A stretch of 5,979 nucleotides of DNA from Methanomicrobiales archaeon (GCA_028678555.1 JAJRDF010000093.1:1-5979), one strand, 5' to 3'. Shown: positions 1-5,808, counted from the stretch's first letter. Translations and numbers: made by a program. Notes: a model not told the origin generated them from the sequence alone.

Positions 1-1932
1 CGTGTCCGGGAAGAGCAGCTGCGGTACCAGGGGATCTTTGACAGTTCCAATGCCGGCATCTGCCTGATCCGGCTCTCAAGCCGGACGATCCAGGGTGTGA
101 ATCCCCGCTTTGCCGCGATGCTGGGCTATTCCCGGGAAGAACTGACGGGACGGCCGTTCCATGAGATTGTGCGCAATGGCGCGTCCCTCTCCCCGTTCTT
201 CACCCGCATATCGGAGGGATCCACCGTGGCGGAGAGCGAGATGCAGCTGCAGGCGAAGGACGGGAAGATCCTCTCCGTGCTGGTCTCGTCAGGGAGGTTC
301 GCGGAGGACCTGGCCATCTTCACGGCCATTGACAATACCCGGCAGAAGGAGACCGAGGATCTCCTCCGGCTGACGAACGAGAAGCTGCAGGGGATCATCG
401 AGTTCCTGCCTGACCCCACGTTCGTCATCGACTCGGAAAAAAGGGTGATCGCCTGGAACAGGGCCATCGAGGAGATGACCGGGGTCCGGAAGGAGGAGAT
501 CCTGGGGATGGGCGACTTCGCCTACGCGGTGCCGTTCTATGGAGAGAAGCGCCCGATCCTCATCGATCTCCTCGGGCAGGCGTACCGGGAGGCGGAGGCC
601 CTCTACGAGAAGTTCGAGCGGAAGGGGGAGACCATCTTTGCAGAGGTCTGCGTACCCCAGGTGTATCACGGGAGGGGAGCCTTCCTGTTCGTCAAGGCGT
701 CCCCCCTCTATGATGCCACCGGGAGAAGGGTGGGGGCCATCGAGTCGGTCAGGGACGTGACCGACCAGAAGAAGGCCGAGGGGGAGATCCGCCGGCACAA
801 CCGGGAACTCTCCATCATGAATGAGATCATCGGTGCCACCACGTCGGTCCAGACGCTGGATGACATCCTGCGCACCGCTGCCATGAAAACCGTGGACCTC
901 TTCGGATTCTCGATGGCGGCTGTCTTCCTGGTGGACCAGAAGAGCGGGCAGCCGAATCTCGCGTTCCGGACAGGTCTTCCGGACCGGATCCCGGGGGAGA
1001 CGGAGGTCCAGGGTTCCGCCTGGGAACCCCTCCAGAGGGTGCTGGCCGGCGGCCTCCCCCTCTTTGGCGTGGACTGCAGCAGTGCTCCATTCGCTGCAGG
1101 GGCGGGGATCATCTCCTCCACCCTGATCCCGCTTGTCGCCGAGTCCCGGGTGCTGGGGGCCATCTGCCTGGGGTCCACCCGGAAGCGGACCTTCCCCCCG
1201 GACGAGCAGGCGATGCTGGAGTCCATAGGAAAAGCCATCGGTGCCGCGGTGAACCGGGCCCTCCTGCAGCAGGAGCTGGAGACGGCCTACCAGAAAGCAA
1301 ACCTGTACCTGGACATCATGGCCCACGACATCAATAACGTGAACACCGCCGCGCTGGGATACGCCCAGATCCTGGCCGAGCTGGGTGAGGGGAAGAACCG
1401 GGACTTTGCCCAGCGGCTGGAGATCCTGGTCCGGCAGTCGGTGGAGATCATCAAGAACGTCTCCACCATCCGGAGGATCCAGGAGGGTGGCGGCACCATT
1501 CGCCCGGTGGCGCTCGAGCCGGTCATCCAGTCTGAGGTGGGCCACTTTCCCTCGGCCACGGTCCACTTCACGGGGACCTCCGCCCGGGTACTGGCCGACG
1601 ACCTTCTCCCCGAGATCTTCACCAACCTGATAGGGAACGCCGTCAAGTTCGGGGGCCCGAAGGTGGAGGTCTGGATCTCGGTCCGGGAGAACGGTGAATG
1701 GGTGGATGTGGAGGTCAGTGACAATGGTCCCGGCATCCCTGATGACCTGAAACCGAAGATATTCCACCGGTTCCAGCGTGGGCCCTCCCGGAAGAGCGGC
1801 AGGGGCCTGGGCCTGTACATCACCCGGATGCTCGTGGTACACTACGGTGGGGAGATCCGGGCAGGCGATCGCGTTCCCGGCCAGCCCGGGCATGGGGCCG
1901 CCATCCGCTTCACCCTGCAGGGTGCGCCCTGA
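1..1932 (+). CDS. PAS-PAS-GAF sensor histidine kinase, 5' end beyond window
   Basis: Signal-transducing histidine kinase; 643 residues are visible, and the frame is open to base 1. Counting from the codon at base 1, a first PAS domain spans about residues 8-118 (FDSSNAGICLI, then FAAMLGYSREELTG). A second spans about 129-260 (FLPDPTFVID, then VPFYGEKRPILIDLL, ending in a PAC-like DVTDQKKAE). A GAF domain spans about 270-420. The H-box is DIMAHDINN with the phospho-acceptor His at 442. The ATPase domain follows, with the N-box NLIGNAVKF (Asn 546), G1 box DNGPGIPD (Asp 574), F-box IFHRFQRG and G2 box GRGLGLYI (about 601-606). All ATP-binding boxes look intact. The GTG at 97 lies inside the first PAS domain and is not a credible start. 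No membrane segment is visible, so the visible part is cytoplasmic; anything upstream is unknown. No response regulator is present here, so ligand and partner cannot be named. Confidence 0.94.
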   Translation, partial: RVREEQLRYQGIFDSSNAGICLIRLSSRTIQGVNPRFAAMLGYSREELTGRPFHEIVRNGASLSPFFTRISEGSTVAESEMQLQAKDGKILSVLVSSGRFAEDLAIFTAIDNTRQKETEDLLRLTNEKLQGIIEFLPDPTFVIDSEKRVIAWNRAIEEMTGVRKEEILGMGDFAYAVPFYGEKRPILIDLLGQAYREAEALYEKFERKGETIFAEVCVPQVYHGRGAFLFVKASPLYDATGRRVGAIESVRDVTDQKKAEGEIRRHNRELSIMNEIIGATTSVQTLDDILRTAAMKTVDLFGFSMAAVFLVDQKSGQPNLAFRTGLPDRIPGETEVQGSAWEPLQRVLAGGLPLFGVDCSSAPFAAGAGIISSTLIPLVAESRVLGAICLGSTRKRTFPPDEQAMLESIGKAIGAAVNRALLQQELETAYQKANLYLDIMAHDINNVNTAALGYAQILAELGEGKNRDFAQRLEILVRQSVEIIKNVSTIRRIQEGGGTIRPVALEPVIQSEVGHFPSATVHFTGTSARVLADDLLPEIFTNLIGNAVKFGGPKVEVWISVRENGEWVDVEVSDNGPGIPDDLKPKIFHRFQRGPSRKSGRGLGLYITRMLVVHYGGEIRAGDRVPGQPGHGAAIRFTLQGAP

Positions 1933-2014
1933 GGCCCCCGCCGCCCCTGCAGCTGGTTCTCCTGATGTCCTCTGGTCGGCTTCATCCATATCCTGCGTCC
2001 TGGTGAGACGCTCC

Positions 2015-2033
2015 CGGGGGCTCACCGCCCCCG
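2015..2033 (+). repeat. GC-rich hairpin downstream of the kinase gene
   Basis: CGGGGGC (2015-2021) and GCCCCCG (2027-2033) form a perfect 7-bp stem around the loop TCACC. It lies about 80 nt after the kinase stop codon. The same bases can form a competing stem, GGTGAG (2002-2007) with CTCACC (2021-2026). No T-run follows on the plus strand, so this is not a typical archaeal oligo-T terminator. It may stabilise the 3' end of the kinase transcript, or be chance in a GC-rich spacer. Confidence 0.4.
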
Positions 2034-2052
2034 CCGCGTGGGCACCCCCGCC

Positions 2053-2160
2053 GGTTGATCCGAATTGGACCAACTCCGGGAAAATACCGACGTTGCGGTC
2101 CATCCTCTTGTCGGGGGTGGGATTGGGAGGGGGCGAGCAGCCCCCTCCCGTATTTGCCCG
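2053..2160 (+). ncRNA. Candidate structured RNA or complex inverted repeat in the 1933-2294 spacer
   Basis: Four helices pack almost end to end. An 8-pair hairpin with one mismatch, plus a closing G-U pair, joins 2053-2061 to 2067-2075. Immediately after it, CGGGAAAATAC (2077-2087) pairs with GTATTTGCCCG (2150-2160) at 10 of 11 positions. Inside that stem sit CGAC/GTCG (2088-2091 with 2110-2113) and a perfect 10-bp stem, GGGAGGGGGC (2125-2134) with GCCCCCTCCC (2140-2149), around the loop GAGCA. The innermost helix abuts the outer stem directly, giving a plausible three-way junction. Strand is uncertain because the helices are symmetric. It could be a small RNA, a leader element of the gene at 2295, a repeated intergenic element or a transcript-end structure. 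I recognise no known RNA family. The rest of the 362-base spacer shows no credible coding frame. Confidence 0.42.
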
Positions 2161-2244
2161 TGAATCCACCTCCTGGAGGGAAGGTACCTCAAATTCTGTC
2201 GGAGCATTCAGTGGATCCCTCTCATACCAGGCCACTTCTCATTC

Positions 2245-2262
2245 TTTGCCTGAAATGGCAAA
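2245..2262. promoter_or_regulatory. Palindrome TTTGCC-N6-GGCAAA, candidate operator
   Basis: The sequence TTTGCCTGAAATGGCAAA is a perfect 6-bp inverted repeat with a 6-base spacer. It lies 32 bases before the ATG at 2295 and about 20 bases before its ribosome binding site. Half-site length and spacing fit a dimeric helix-turn-helix repressor, and the site is more AT-rich than its surroundings. It sits about where the core promoter of a short-leader archaeal gene would be. It could instead act as an RNA hairpin in the leader. No second copy is visible in the window. Confidence 0.4.
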
Positions 2263-2282
2263 CTTCATGAACCTCAGGGAGC

Positions 2283-2288
2283 AAGGAG
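2283..2288 (+). promoter_or_regulatory. Ribosome binding site of the small gene
   Basis: AAGGAG lies six bases before the ATG at 2295. It is one of the clearest Shine-Dalgarno sequences in the window and supports this start for the small reading frame. Transcription therefore presumably begins well upstream, unlike the near-leaderless genes elsewhere in the window. Confidence 0.7.
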
Positions 2289-2294
2289 ACGGAT

Positions 2295-2489
2295 ATGTAT
2301 CAGCTCAGCGGATCGAAGCGCCTGGGGGACGGAGTGAACGTGTTCTGGAAGGAGGGGGGGGAGGAGGAGAACCTCTACCTCTCCTTCGGCCAGCTGGTGG
2401 ACATGAAGGTGAACGCCCTGGATATCCTGGATCACCCGAAGAACTACCAGATCGACCCGAAGAAGAAGAAGGTCGAGTTCCGGCTCTAG
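2295..2489 (+). CDS. Small conserved-looking hypothetical protein, 64 aa
   Basis: I do not recognise this family. The protein begins MYQLSGSKRLGDG, has an acidic stretch (EGGEEEN, about residues 20-26), a hydrophobic middle (LYLSFGQLVDMKVNALDIL) and a basic tail with four lysines at 56-59 before VEFRL. It has no cysteines, no signal peptide and no membrane segment, so it is probably a soluble cytoplasmic protein. Support for coding is a good Shine-Dalgarno site six bases upstream, nearly universal G or C at third codon positions, and a balanced residue composition unlike the Pro/Arg/Gly-rich shadow frames. It stands alone, downstream of a structured spacer and a palindrome, and converges on the DUF3467 gene with 16 bases between the stop codons. 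Confidence 0.75.
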   Translation: MYQLSGSKRLGDGVNVFWKEGGEEENLYLSFGQLVDMKVNALDILDHPKNYQIDPKKKKVEFRL

Positions 2490-2501
2490 AAAAGAGAAAA
2501 A
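2490..2501 (-). terminator. Oligo-T terminator of the DUF3467 gene
   Basis: Read on the minus strand, the bases just after the DUF3467 stop codon are CCCG then TTTTTCTCTTTT. Runs of T directly after a stop codon are the usual archaeal transcription stop, with no hairpin required. The element lies in the narrow gap between two converging genes, so it would also keep the minus-strand transcript from running far into the small gene. Confidence 0.6.
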
Positions 2502-2505
2502 CGGG

Positions 2506-2802
2506 TCAGGAGTAGCCCCGCATCGTCACCTGGTCGGTGGGGGTGGGGGATGCGGCAGGCTCGATCTTCCCGAATTTTCCCTCGTAGTCCCGGACCGAGT
2601 TGGAGAGCACCTCCATCAGGCTCTTCGCGTGACGGGGGGAGATGGAGACGATGGCCTTGGCACGGGCCTGGTTGATCCCCGGGATCTCGTGGAGGAACAT
2701 GAACGTGAACTCATCCTCCTTGTAGGCGATCTGGATGCGGTTGCTGTACACGGGGTCCAGGTCCTGCGGCACCTGCACCTGGAGTTCTCTCGGGCCGGTC
2801 AT
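2506..2802 (-). CDS. DUF3467 family protein, 98 aa
   Basis: Small protein of unknown function assigned to the DUF3467 family from its pattern. Residues 12-36 (PQDLDPVYSNRIQIAY, then EDEFTFMF) match the typical start, in which a 'seen/observed' strand is followed by an acidic-aromatic stretch. Residues 52-80 (VSISPRHAKSLMEVLSNSV, then DYEGKFGKI) match the family's hallmark of a histidine-alanine-lysine helix ending in a Y-E-x-x-F-G motif. Length fits the usual roughly 90-110 residues. The ATG at 2802 is chosen because the family similarity starts there and a TATA-like box lies about 27 bases upstream. The frame stays open to 3024, but that part is Pro/Arg-rich and lies antisense to the Cas4-like gene. 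No strong Shine-Dalgarno site precedes the ATG. The tail after residue 81 is low in complexity (PAASPTPTD). Confidence 0.86.
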   Translation of the reverse strand: MTGPRELQVQVPQDLDPVYSNRIQIAYKEDEFTFMFLHEIPGINQARAKAIVSISPRHAKSLMEVLSNSVRDYEGKFGKIEPAASPTPTDQVTMRGYS

Positions 2803-2826
2803 AGTCTCAGGTTCGCCGCCTCTCCC

Positions 2827-2837
2827 GATAAGGTTTC
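2827..2837 (-). promoter_or_regulatory. TATA-like box of the DUF3467 gene
   Basis: On the minus strand this reads GAAACCTTATC. The TTAT core (2831-2828) is centred about 27 bases before the ATG at 2802, which is the normal distance from an archaeal TATA box to the transcription start. If used, the transcript would begin at or next to the start codon. That agrees with the lack of a good ribosome binding site. The match to the full TTTATATA-type consensus is weak. Confidence 0.4.
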
Positions 2838-2895
2838 TTGGAGGGGAAAGAGGGGATGACATGAGGGGAACCGGAATGGCGGGGATGGGGGGACC

Positions 2896-3567
2896 GTGGA
2901 ACCGCGGATAAGCGTATCCCAGATACTCTCCGCCCGGTTCTGCCCTGTACGGTTCTACCTGGAGCGGGACAGCCCGCATGCGGAGTCCCCGCGGTATACC
3001 GTCTGCAAGCAGATCTCCCTCCACCTGGGCACCACCCTGGATGCGGACCGGATCTGGGAGGAGATACGGACGGTATCCCCGGGCATCGAACCGGCGATGC
3101 GCATCTTTTCAGATGACTGCGTGGAGCGGTGCCGGCAGGAGTCCTGGCCCCGGCCCTCGGAGACGGACCTGGCTGTCTCCTCCCCCCGCCTGGGAATCGC
3201 GGGCAGGGTGGACAAGTTCTTTGATGATGGTCCTGCTTTTGCCATCACCCGTTCCTCGGAAGCCCCTGCAGCGGGTGTTCACGGCGCCGACCGTATCCGG
3301 GTGGCCGCCTATGCCGCCTGCCTGGCCGAGACGCTGGGCGTGGAGGTGGGGACAGGGTACGTGGAGTACATCCCTTCCGGAAATCTCCGCACCTGCAGCA
3401 TCCAGCCCGGGGACAGGAGAGGGATGCTCCGGGCCATGGAGTTGGCACGCCGGGTCCTCTCCGGGGGGATCCCCCGGAAACCGCATCGGGCCCCGTGCGA
3501 CCGGTGCGGCCAGCAGGAACGGTGCAACCCCCCGATAGCCCCCCTCTCCCGCCGGCTGCGGGGATAG
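2896..3567 (+). CDS. Cas4-like/RecB-family PD-(D/E)XK protein, probably catalytically degenerate
   Basis: The 223-residue protein resembles Cas4/DUF83 nucleases. Near the N-terminus is SARFCPVRFYLER with Cys16, the first Cas4 iron-sulfur ligand. Near the C-terminus is APCDRCGQQERC with Cys201, Cys204 and Cys210, the usual three remaining ligands. In the nuclease core, GRVDKFF supplies Asp106 and ADRIRVAAYA (131-140) matches the last nuclease motif with Tyr139. The E-x-K pair expected after Asp106 is not there: the matching segment reads PAFAITRS (113-120), so Glu and Lys appear to be replaced by Ala116 and Thr118. The usual Gln of the last motif is Arg135. The fold and cluster look kept while catalysis is doubtful; a DNA-binding or structural role is possible. 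The start is GTG at 2896, since an in-frame stop lies at 2857 and no in-frame ATG lies between. There are no cas neighbours and no array. It converges on the operon with 6 bp between stops. Confidence 0.8.
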   Translation: MEPRISVSQILSARFCPVRFYLERDSPHAESPRYTVCKQISLHLGTTLDADRIWEEIRTVSPGIEPAMRIFSDDCVERCRQESWPRPSETDLAVSSPRLGIAGRVDKFFDDGPAFAITRSSEAPAAGVHGADRIRVAAYAACLAETLGVEVGTGYVEYIPSGNLRTCSIQPGDRRGMLRAMELARRVLSGGIPRKPHRAPCDRCGQQERCNPPIAPLSRRLRG

Positions 3568-3573
3568 GACCGG

Positions 3574-4512
3574 TTACCGGAAGTCTGTGGTGTTCTCAAG
3601 AAGTGTCCGGGACCGGATCCACTCCCCTTTTGCGGTCCGGGTGGTACCCACCACGAGCCAGGTCTCCTCCCCGTGCCGTTCGGCAACGCCCCGGGCCTCC
3701 ACCACCTCTCCCGGGAGGGCCTGGCCGCTGTAGGTATGGGTAAAGGAGAGAATACGGGAGAATTCGTCGTGCCTGACCCCGTAGATCGCGGGTGAGTCGA
3801 ACGCATGGGTGGCATCGGTCACCACCGCCCGGATGGTCCGGGGTCCCAGCACGGTGCCGGCGCCCACGGGTACCGTCCCGAGGTCGTCATAGGACCGGGT
3901 ATAGAGAAGGTCGAAGTACGTGCCTCCGATCTCTCCCCGGTTCCACTTCCGCAGTTCATGGAGGACGAACTCGTCGAAGGGGAGCTCCGGGCTCCGTTTC
4001 CGGTACACGGTCCGCCACATCTCCTCCGAGAGATCCTGCACGGTACCGGCTGCGATGAGCTGCCGGAGCCGTTCACATGCGGCAGGGAACACTGACCCGT
4101 AGACCACCAGGTCGATGTCCGACGATTCTGCCTCCAGGCCCACCAGGCGTGAGCCCGTGCACCCCAGGGAACCTCGCGGCAGGGAGAAGAGCCGGACCAG
4201 CGAGCGGACGCGCCGGTCCCGGGCGGCGATGCGGGGCAGCTCCACCTCGGGTTTCTTCACCGTCGCCACGTCGCCTGCGGGCACCCGGTGGATCCGGTCC
4301 AGATAGGCAGGTTTCTCCCTCCGGATCAGGTCGTACGCCTCGTCGAACTCCAGCTTCCGGTAGCGAGTACCATCCCGGGAACACCGTTCACCGGACGGAT
4401 CCGGGATGTAGCGCAGAATCCCGCCGATCCGTTCTGCGTTGTCATAGGCGGCCACGGAGTAGATCCAGTCATCGCGGTCGATGATGAAGTCCCGGAGCCG
4501 GATGGGCTGCAT
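3574..4512 (-). CDS. Pol-beta-superfamily nucleotidyltransferase, archaeal conserved type
   Basis: Predicted nucleotidyltransferase of 312 residues, similar in plan to the archaeal COG2413 group. An N-terminal region of about 95 residues (starting RLRDFIIDRDDWIYSV) precedes the catalytic domain. The signature is TGSRLVGLEAESSDIDLVVYG: Gly120-Ser121 and the metal-binding pair Asp132 and Asp134. Asp201 in GTYFDLLYTR is a good candidate for the third catalytic acid. A strand-rich C-terminal part (about 215-312) includes DATHAFDSPAIYGV and ends in TDFR. Substrate is unknown. All three acids are present, so an active enzyme that transfers a nucleotide to RNA, protein or a small molecule is expected. 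It is the last gene of the operon; its start is 9 bases after the TsaC stop, and that stop TGA overlaps a GAGG ribosome binding site. Placing it in tRNA biology would be inference from the neighbour only. Confidence 0.87.
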   Translation of the reverse strand: MQPIRLRDFIIDRDDWIYSVAAYDNAERIGGILRYIPDPSGERCSRDGTRYRKLEFDEAYDLIRREKPAYLDRIHRVPAGDVATVKKPEVELPRIAARDRRVRSLVRLFSLPRGSLGCTGSRLVGLEAESSDIDLVVYGSVFPAACERLRQLIAAGTVQDLSEEMWRTVYRKRSPELPFDEFVLHELRKWNRGEIGGTYFDLLYTRSYDDLGTVPVGAGTVLGPRTIRAVVTDATHAFDSPAIYGVRHDEFSRILSFTHTYSGQALPGEVVEARGVAERHGEETWLVVGTTRTAKGEWIRSRTLLENTTDFR

Positions 4513-4521
4513 CGGTCCGCC

Positions 4522-5097
4522 TCACCGCGGTGCGGAGAGCACCGCCTCCACCCGGCGCCACCCCTCGCCCTGGCGGAGGATGCGCCGGTGCACCAGGTCC
4601 ACGACGGTGGAAGGCGTGCCCGGGAGTTTCCCCCCCTCGATCATCAGGTCATGGGGCACCCGGACATCGTTCGTGGTGGCCGGGTCCCTGTCGCCGTGCA
4701 GGTTGGCACTGGTGGCGGTGATGGGACCGTCCAGCATCCGGGTGAGGGCTTCCGGAACCGGGTGGGCAGGGATCCGGATCCCGATGAATCCAGTACCACC
4801 GGTGAGGATCTCGGGAAGGCAGGTCTTTGCCGGAAGAACCACCGTCACGGGTCCGGGGAGGAGGCGCTCCATGATCCCGACGGCAGTATCATCGATGCAG
4901 GACACGGCCTGGGCCATCTCCACGTCGGCGACGGCAATGGAGATGGGCTGGGAGAGGGGGCGCCCCTTGGCCTCGTAGACCCGGCGGATGGCATCCTCGG
5001 AGAAGGCGTCGGCACCGAGACCGTAGACCGTGTCGGTGGGATAGACGACAAGGCCATCCCGCTGGAGCACGAGGACGGCCTGGGCGATCTGGTCCAT
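4522..5097 (-). CDS. tsaC: L-threonylcarbamoyladenylate synthase (Sua5/YciO/YrdC family)
   Basis: This enzyme makes threonylcarbamoyl-AMP from threonine, bicarbonate and ATP. It is the first step of t6A37 formation on tRNAs that read ANN codons; in archaea the KEOPS complex then transfers the group to tRNA. The 191 residues carry the family motifs in order: YPTDTVYGLGADA (19-31), KGRPLSQPI (44-52), LPGPVTVVL (80-88), GIRIPAHP (106-113), ITATSAN (126-132) and STVVDL near the C-terminus. Length matches the single-domain TsaC/YrdC form; the extra C-terminal Sua5 domain of many archaeal proteins is absent. The ATG directly follows the stop of the upstream ACT-domain gene (TGA|ATG), with only a weak GGA upstream, so translational coupling is likely. 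Family assignment is firm; YciO-type paralogues with other roles exist, so the exact role is slightly less certain. Confidence 0.95.
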   Translation of the reverse strand: MDQIAQAVLVLQRDGLVVYPTDTVYGLGADAFSEDAIRRVYEAKGRPLSQPISIAVADVEMAQAVSCIDDTAVGIMERLLPGPVTVVLPAKTCLPEILTGGTGFIGIRIPAHPVPEALTRMLDGPITATSANLHGDRDPATTNDVRVPHDLMIEGGKLPGTPSTVVDLVHRRILRQGEGWRRVEAVLSAPR

Positions 5098-5772
5098 TCA
5101 GAATTCCTGTCCGCGCACCCGGCTGATATCGAACCGGGCCAGCTTGCTGGCGTGCATGACGGCAAAGACGCCCGCCTGGATGGGATCCGTCACCACCAGG
5201 TCCGCGTGATCAGGGACCGATCCCGCCATCTTCAGCGCGATCACCGGAATACCCGCGACCCGCACCCGGTCCACGGCCTCGGAGATGGATCCCCCCATCA
5301 GGGATCCTGCCAGAACCAGGATCGAGGCCCGCGGGAGCCTGACCACGGCATCCACTGCCTGGGTCAGGTCCTCCTCTCCGACGAGAGGGATCGTATCCAC
5401 CGAGATCCGCTCGCCCCGGATGTTGTGACGGTCAGCCTCGTTGACGGCTCCCATGGCCACCTGCGCTACCTGCGCACCGCCGCCTATGATGATCACACGG
5501 GACCCGAAGATCCGGGAGAAGGGGGCGTAGGTGACCACATCCACGACCGTGGGCAGGTTCAGGAGATCGGACGTGAGCCTCCCCCAGTCGTCCCCGTTCT
5601 CCAGTTCAAAATAGAGGGATGCGCACCCTTTCTGGGGCCCCGACGGGATGATGGACTGCTGGACCATCTGGATGTTGACCTGGTGGTCGGCCATCACCGC
5701 GGCGATGTCCCTGAGCACGCCGGGCCGGTCCTCGCAGGTCAGGGAAAGGCCGCAGTTCTCGGATGGTGCCAT
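5098..5772 (-). CDS. ACT-domain regulatory protein with archaeal C-terminal domain
   Basis: Predicted amino-acid-responsive regulator of 224 residues. The N-terminal ACT domain (about 7-82) shows LSLTCEDRPGVLRDIAAVM and HQVNIQMVQQS, the ligand-binding loop and first helix typical of these domains. The second part begins with RVIIIGGGAQVAQVAMGA (92-109), a glycine-rich strand-turn-helix. It goes on to SILVLAGSLMGGSISEAVD and GIPVIALKMAG, alternating strands and helices like a small Rossmann-type fold. I believe this is the domain called DUF5612, but I could not check. No DNA-binding helix-turn-helix is seen, so regulation may act through protein contacts or ligand binding. It is the first gene of the operon with TsaC and the nucleotidyltransferase. 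The ATG at 5772 is chosen because the ACT domain follows at once and a TATA-like box lies 33 bases upstream; no Shine-Dalgarno site precedes it. Confidence 0.9.
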   Translation of the reverse strand: MAPSENCGLSLTCEDRPGVLRDIAAVMADHQVNIQMVQQSIIPSGPQKGCASLYFELENGDDWGRLTSDLLNLPTVVDVVTYAPFSRIFGSRVIIIGGGAQVAQVAMGAVNEADRHNIRGERISVDTIPLVGEEDLTQAVDAVVRLPRASILVLAGSLMGGSISEAVDRVRVAGIPVIALKMAGSVPDHADLVVTDPIQAGVFAVMHASKLARFDISRVRGQEF

Positions 5773-5802
5773 ACTGTGGTGTCAGATTTCCACTGGAAGC
5801 TC

Positions 5803-5808
5803 TTTAAA
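5803..5808 (-). promoter_or_regulatory. TATA box of the ACT-tsaC-nucleotidyltransferase operon
   Basis: The minus strand reads GGGTAATTTAAAGAGC, with TTTAAA at 5808-5803. Its centre lies about 33 bases before the ATG at 5772, so a start about 27 bases downstream would leave a leader of only some 6-8 bases. The absence of any Shine-Dalgarno sequence before the ATG agrees with a near-leaderless message. It is the most AT-rich point in this GC-rich spacer, and no other promoter is visible before the two downstream genes. Confidence 0.6.

Noticed and set aside
97..1932. Kinase start at the GTG at 97
   Set aside because: The frame is open to base 1, and the codons upstream encode the start of the first PAS domain (IFDSSNAGICLI), so the true start is outside the window.
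2125..2149. Intrinsic terminator of the kinase gene
   Set aside because: The perfect stem is not followed by a T-run on either strand and lies almost 200 bases after the stop codon, so a classic terminator is unlikely.
289..2235. A 648-codon open frame on the minus strand opposite the kinase
   Set aside because: It is antisense to a kinase with every catalytic motif, is rich in Gly, Pro, Asp and His, and shows no domain. Long antisense frames are expected when third codon positions are nearly all G or C.
1778..2515. A 245-codon plus-strand frame overlapping the kinase end, the spacer and the small gene, including an ATG at 2255
   Set aside because: It overlaps two better genes in other frames, is rich in Pro, Gly and Ser, and has no ribosome binding site near its start.
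2803..3024. N-terminal extension of the DUF3467 gene to 3024
   Set aside because: The extension is Pro/Arg-rich, antisense to the Cas4-like gene, and would place the TATA-like box inside the coding region. Family similarity starts at the ATG at 2802.
2896..3567. Part of a CRISPR-Cas locus
   Set aside because: No direct-repeat array or other cas gene is visible in the window, and the neighbours are housekeeping or unrelated genes.
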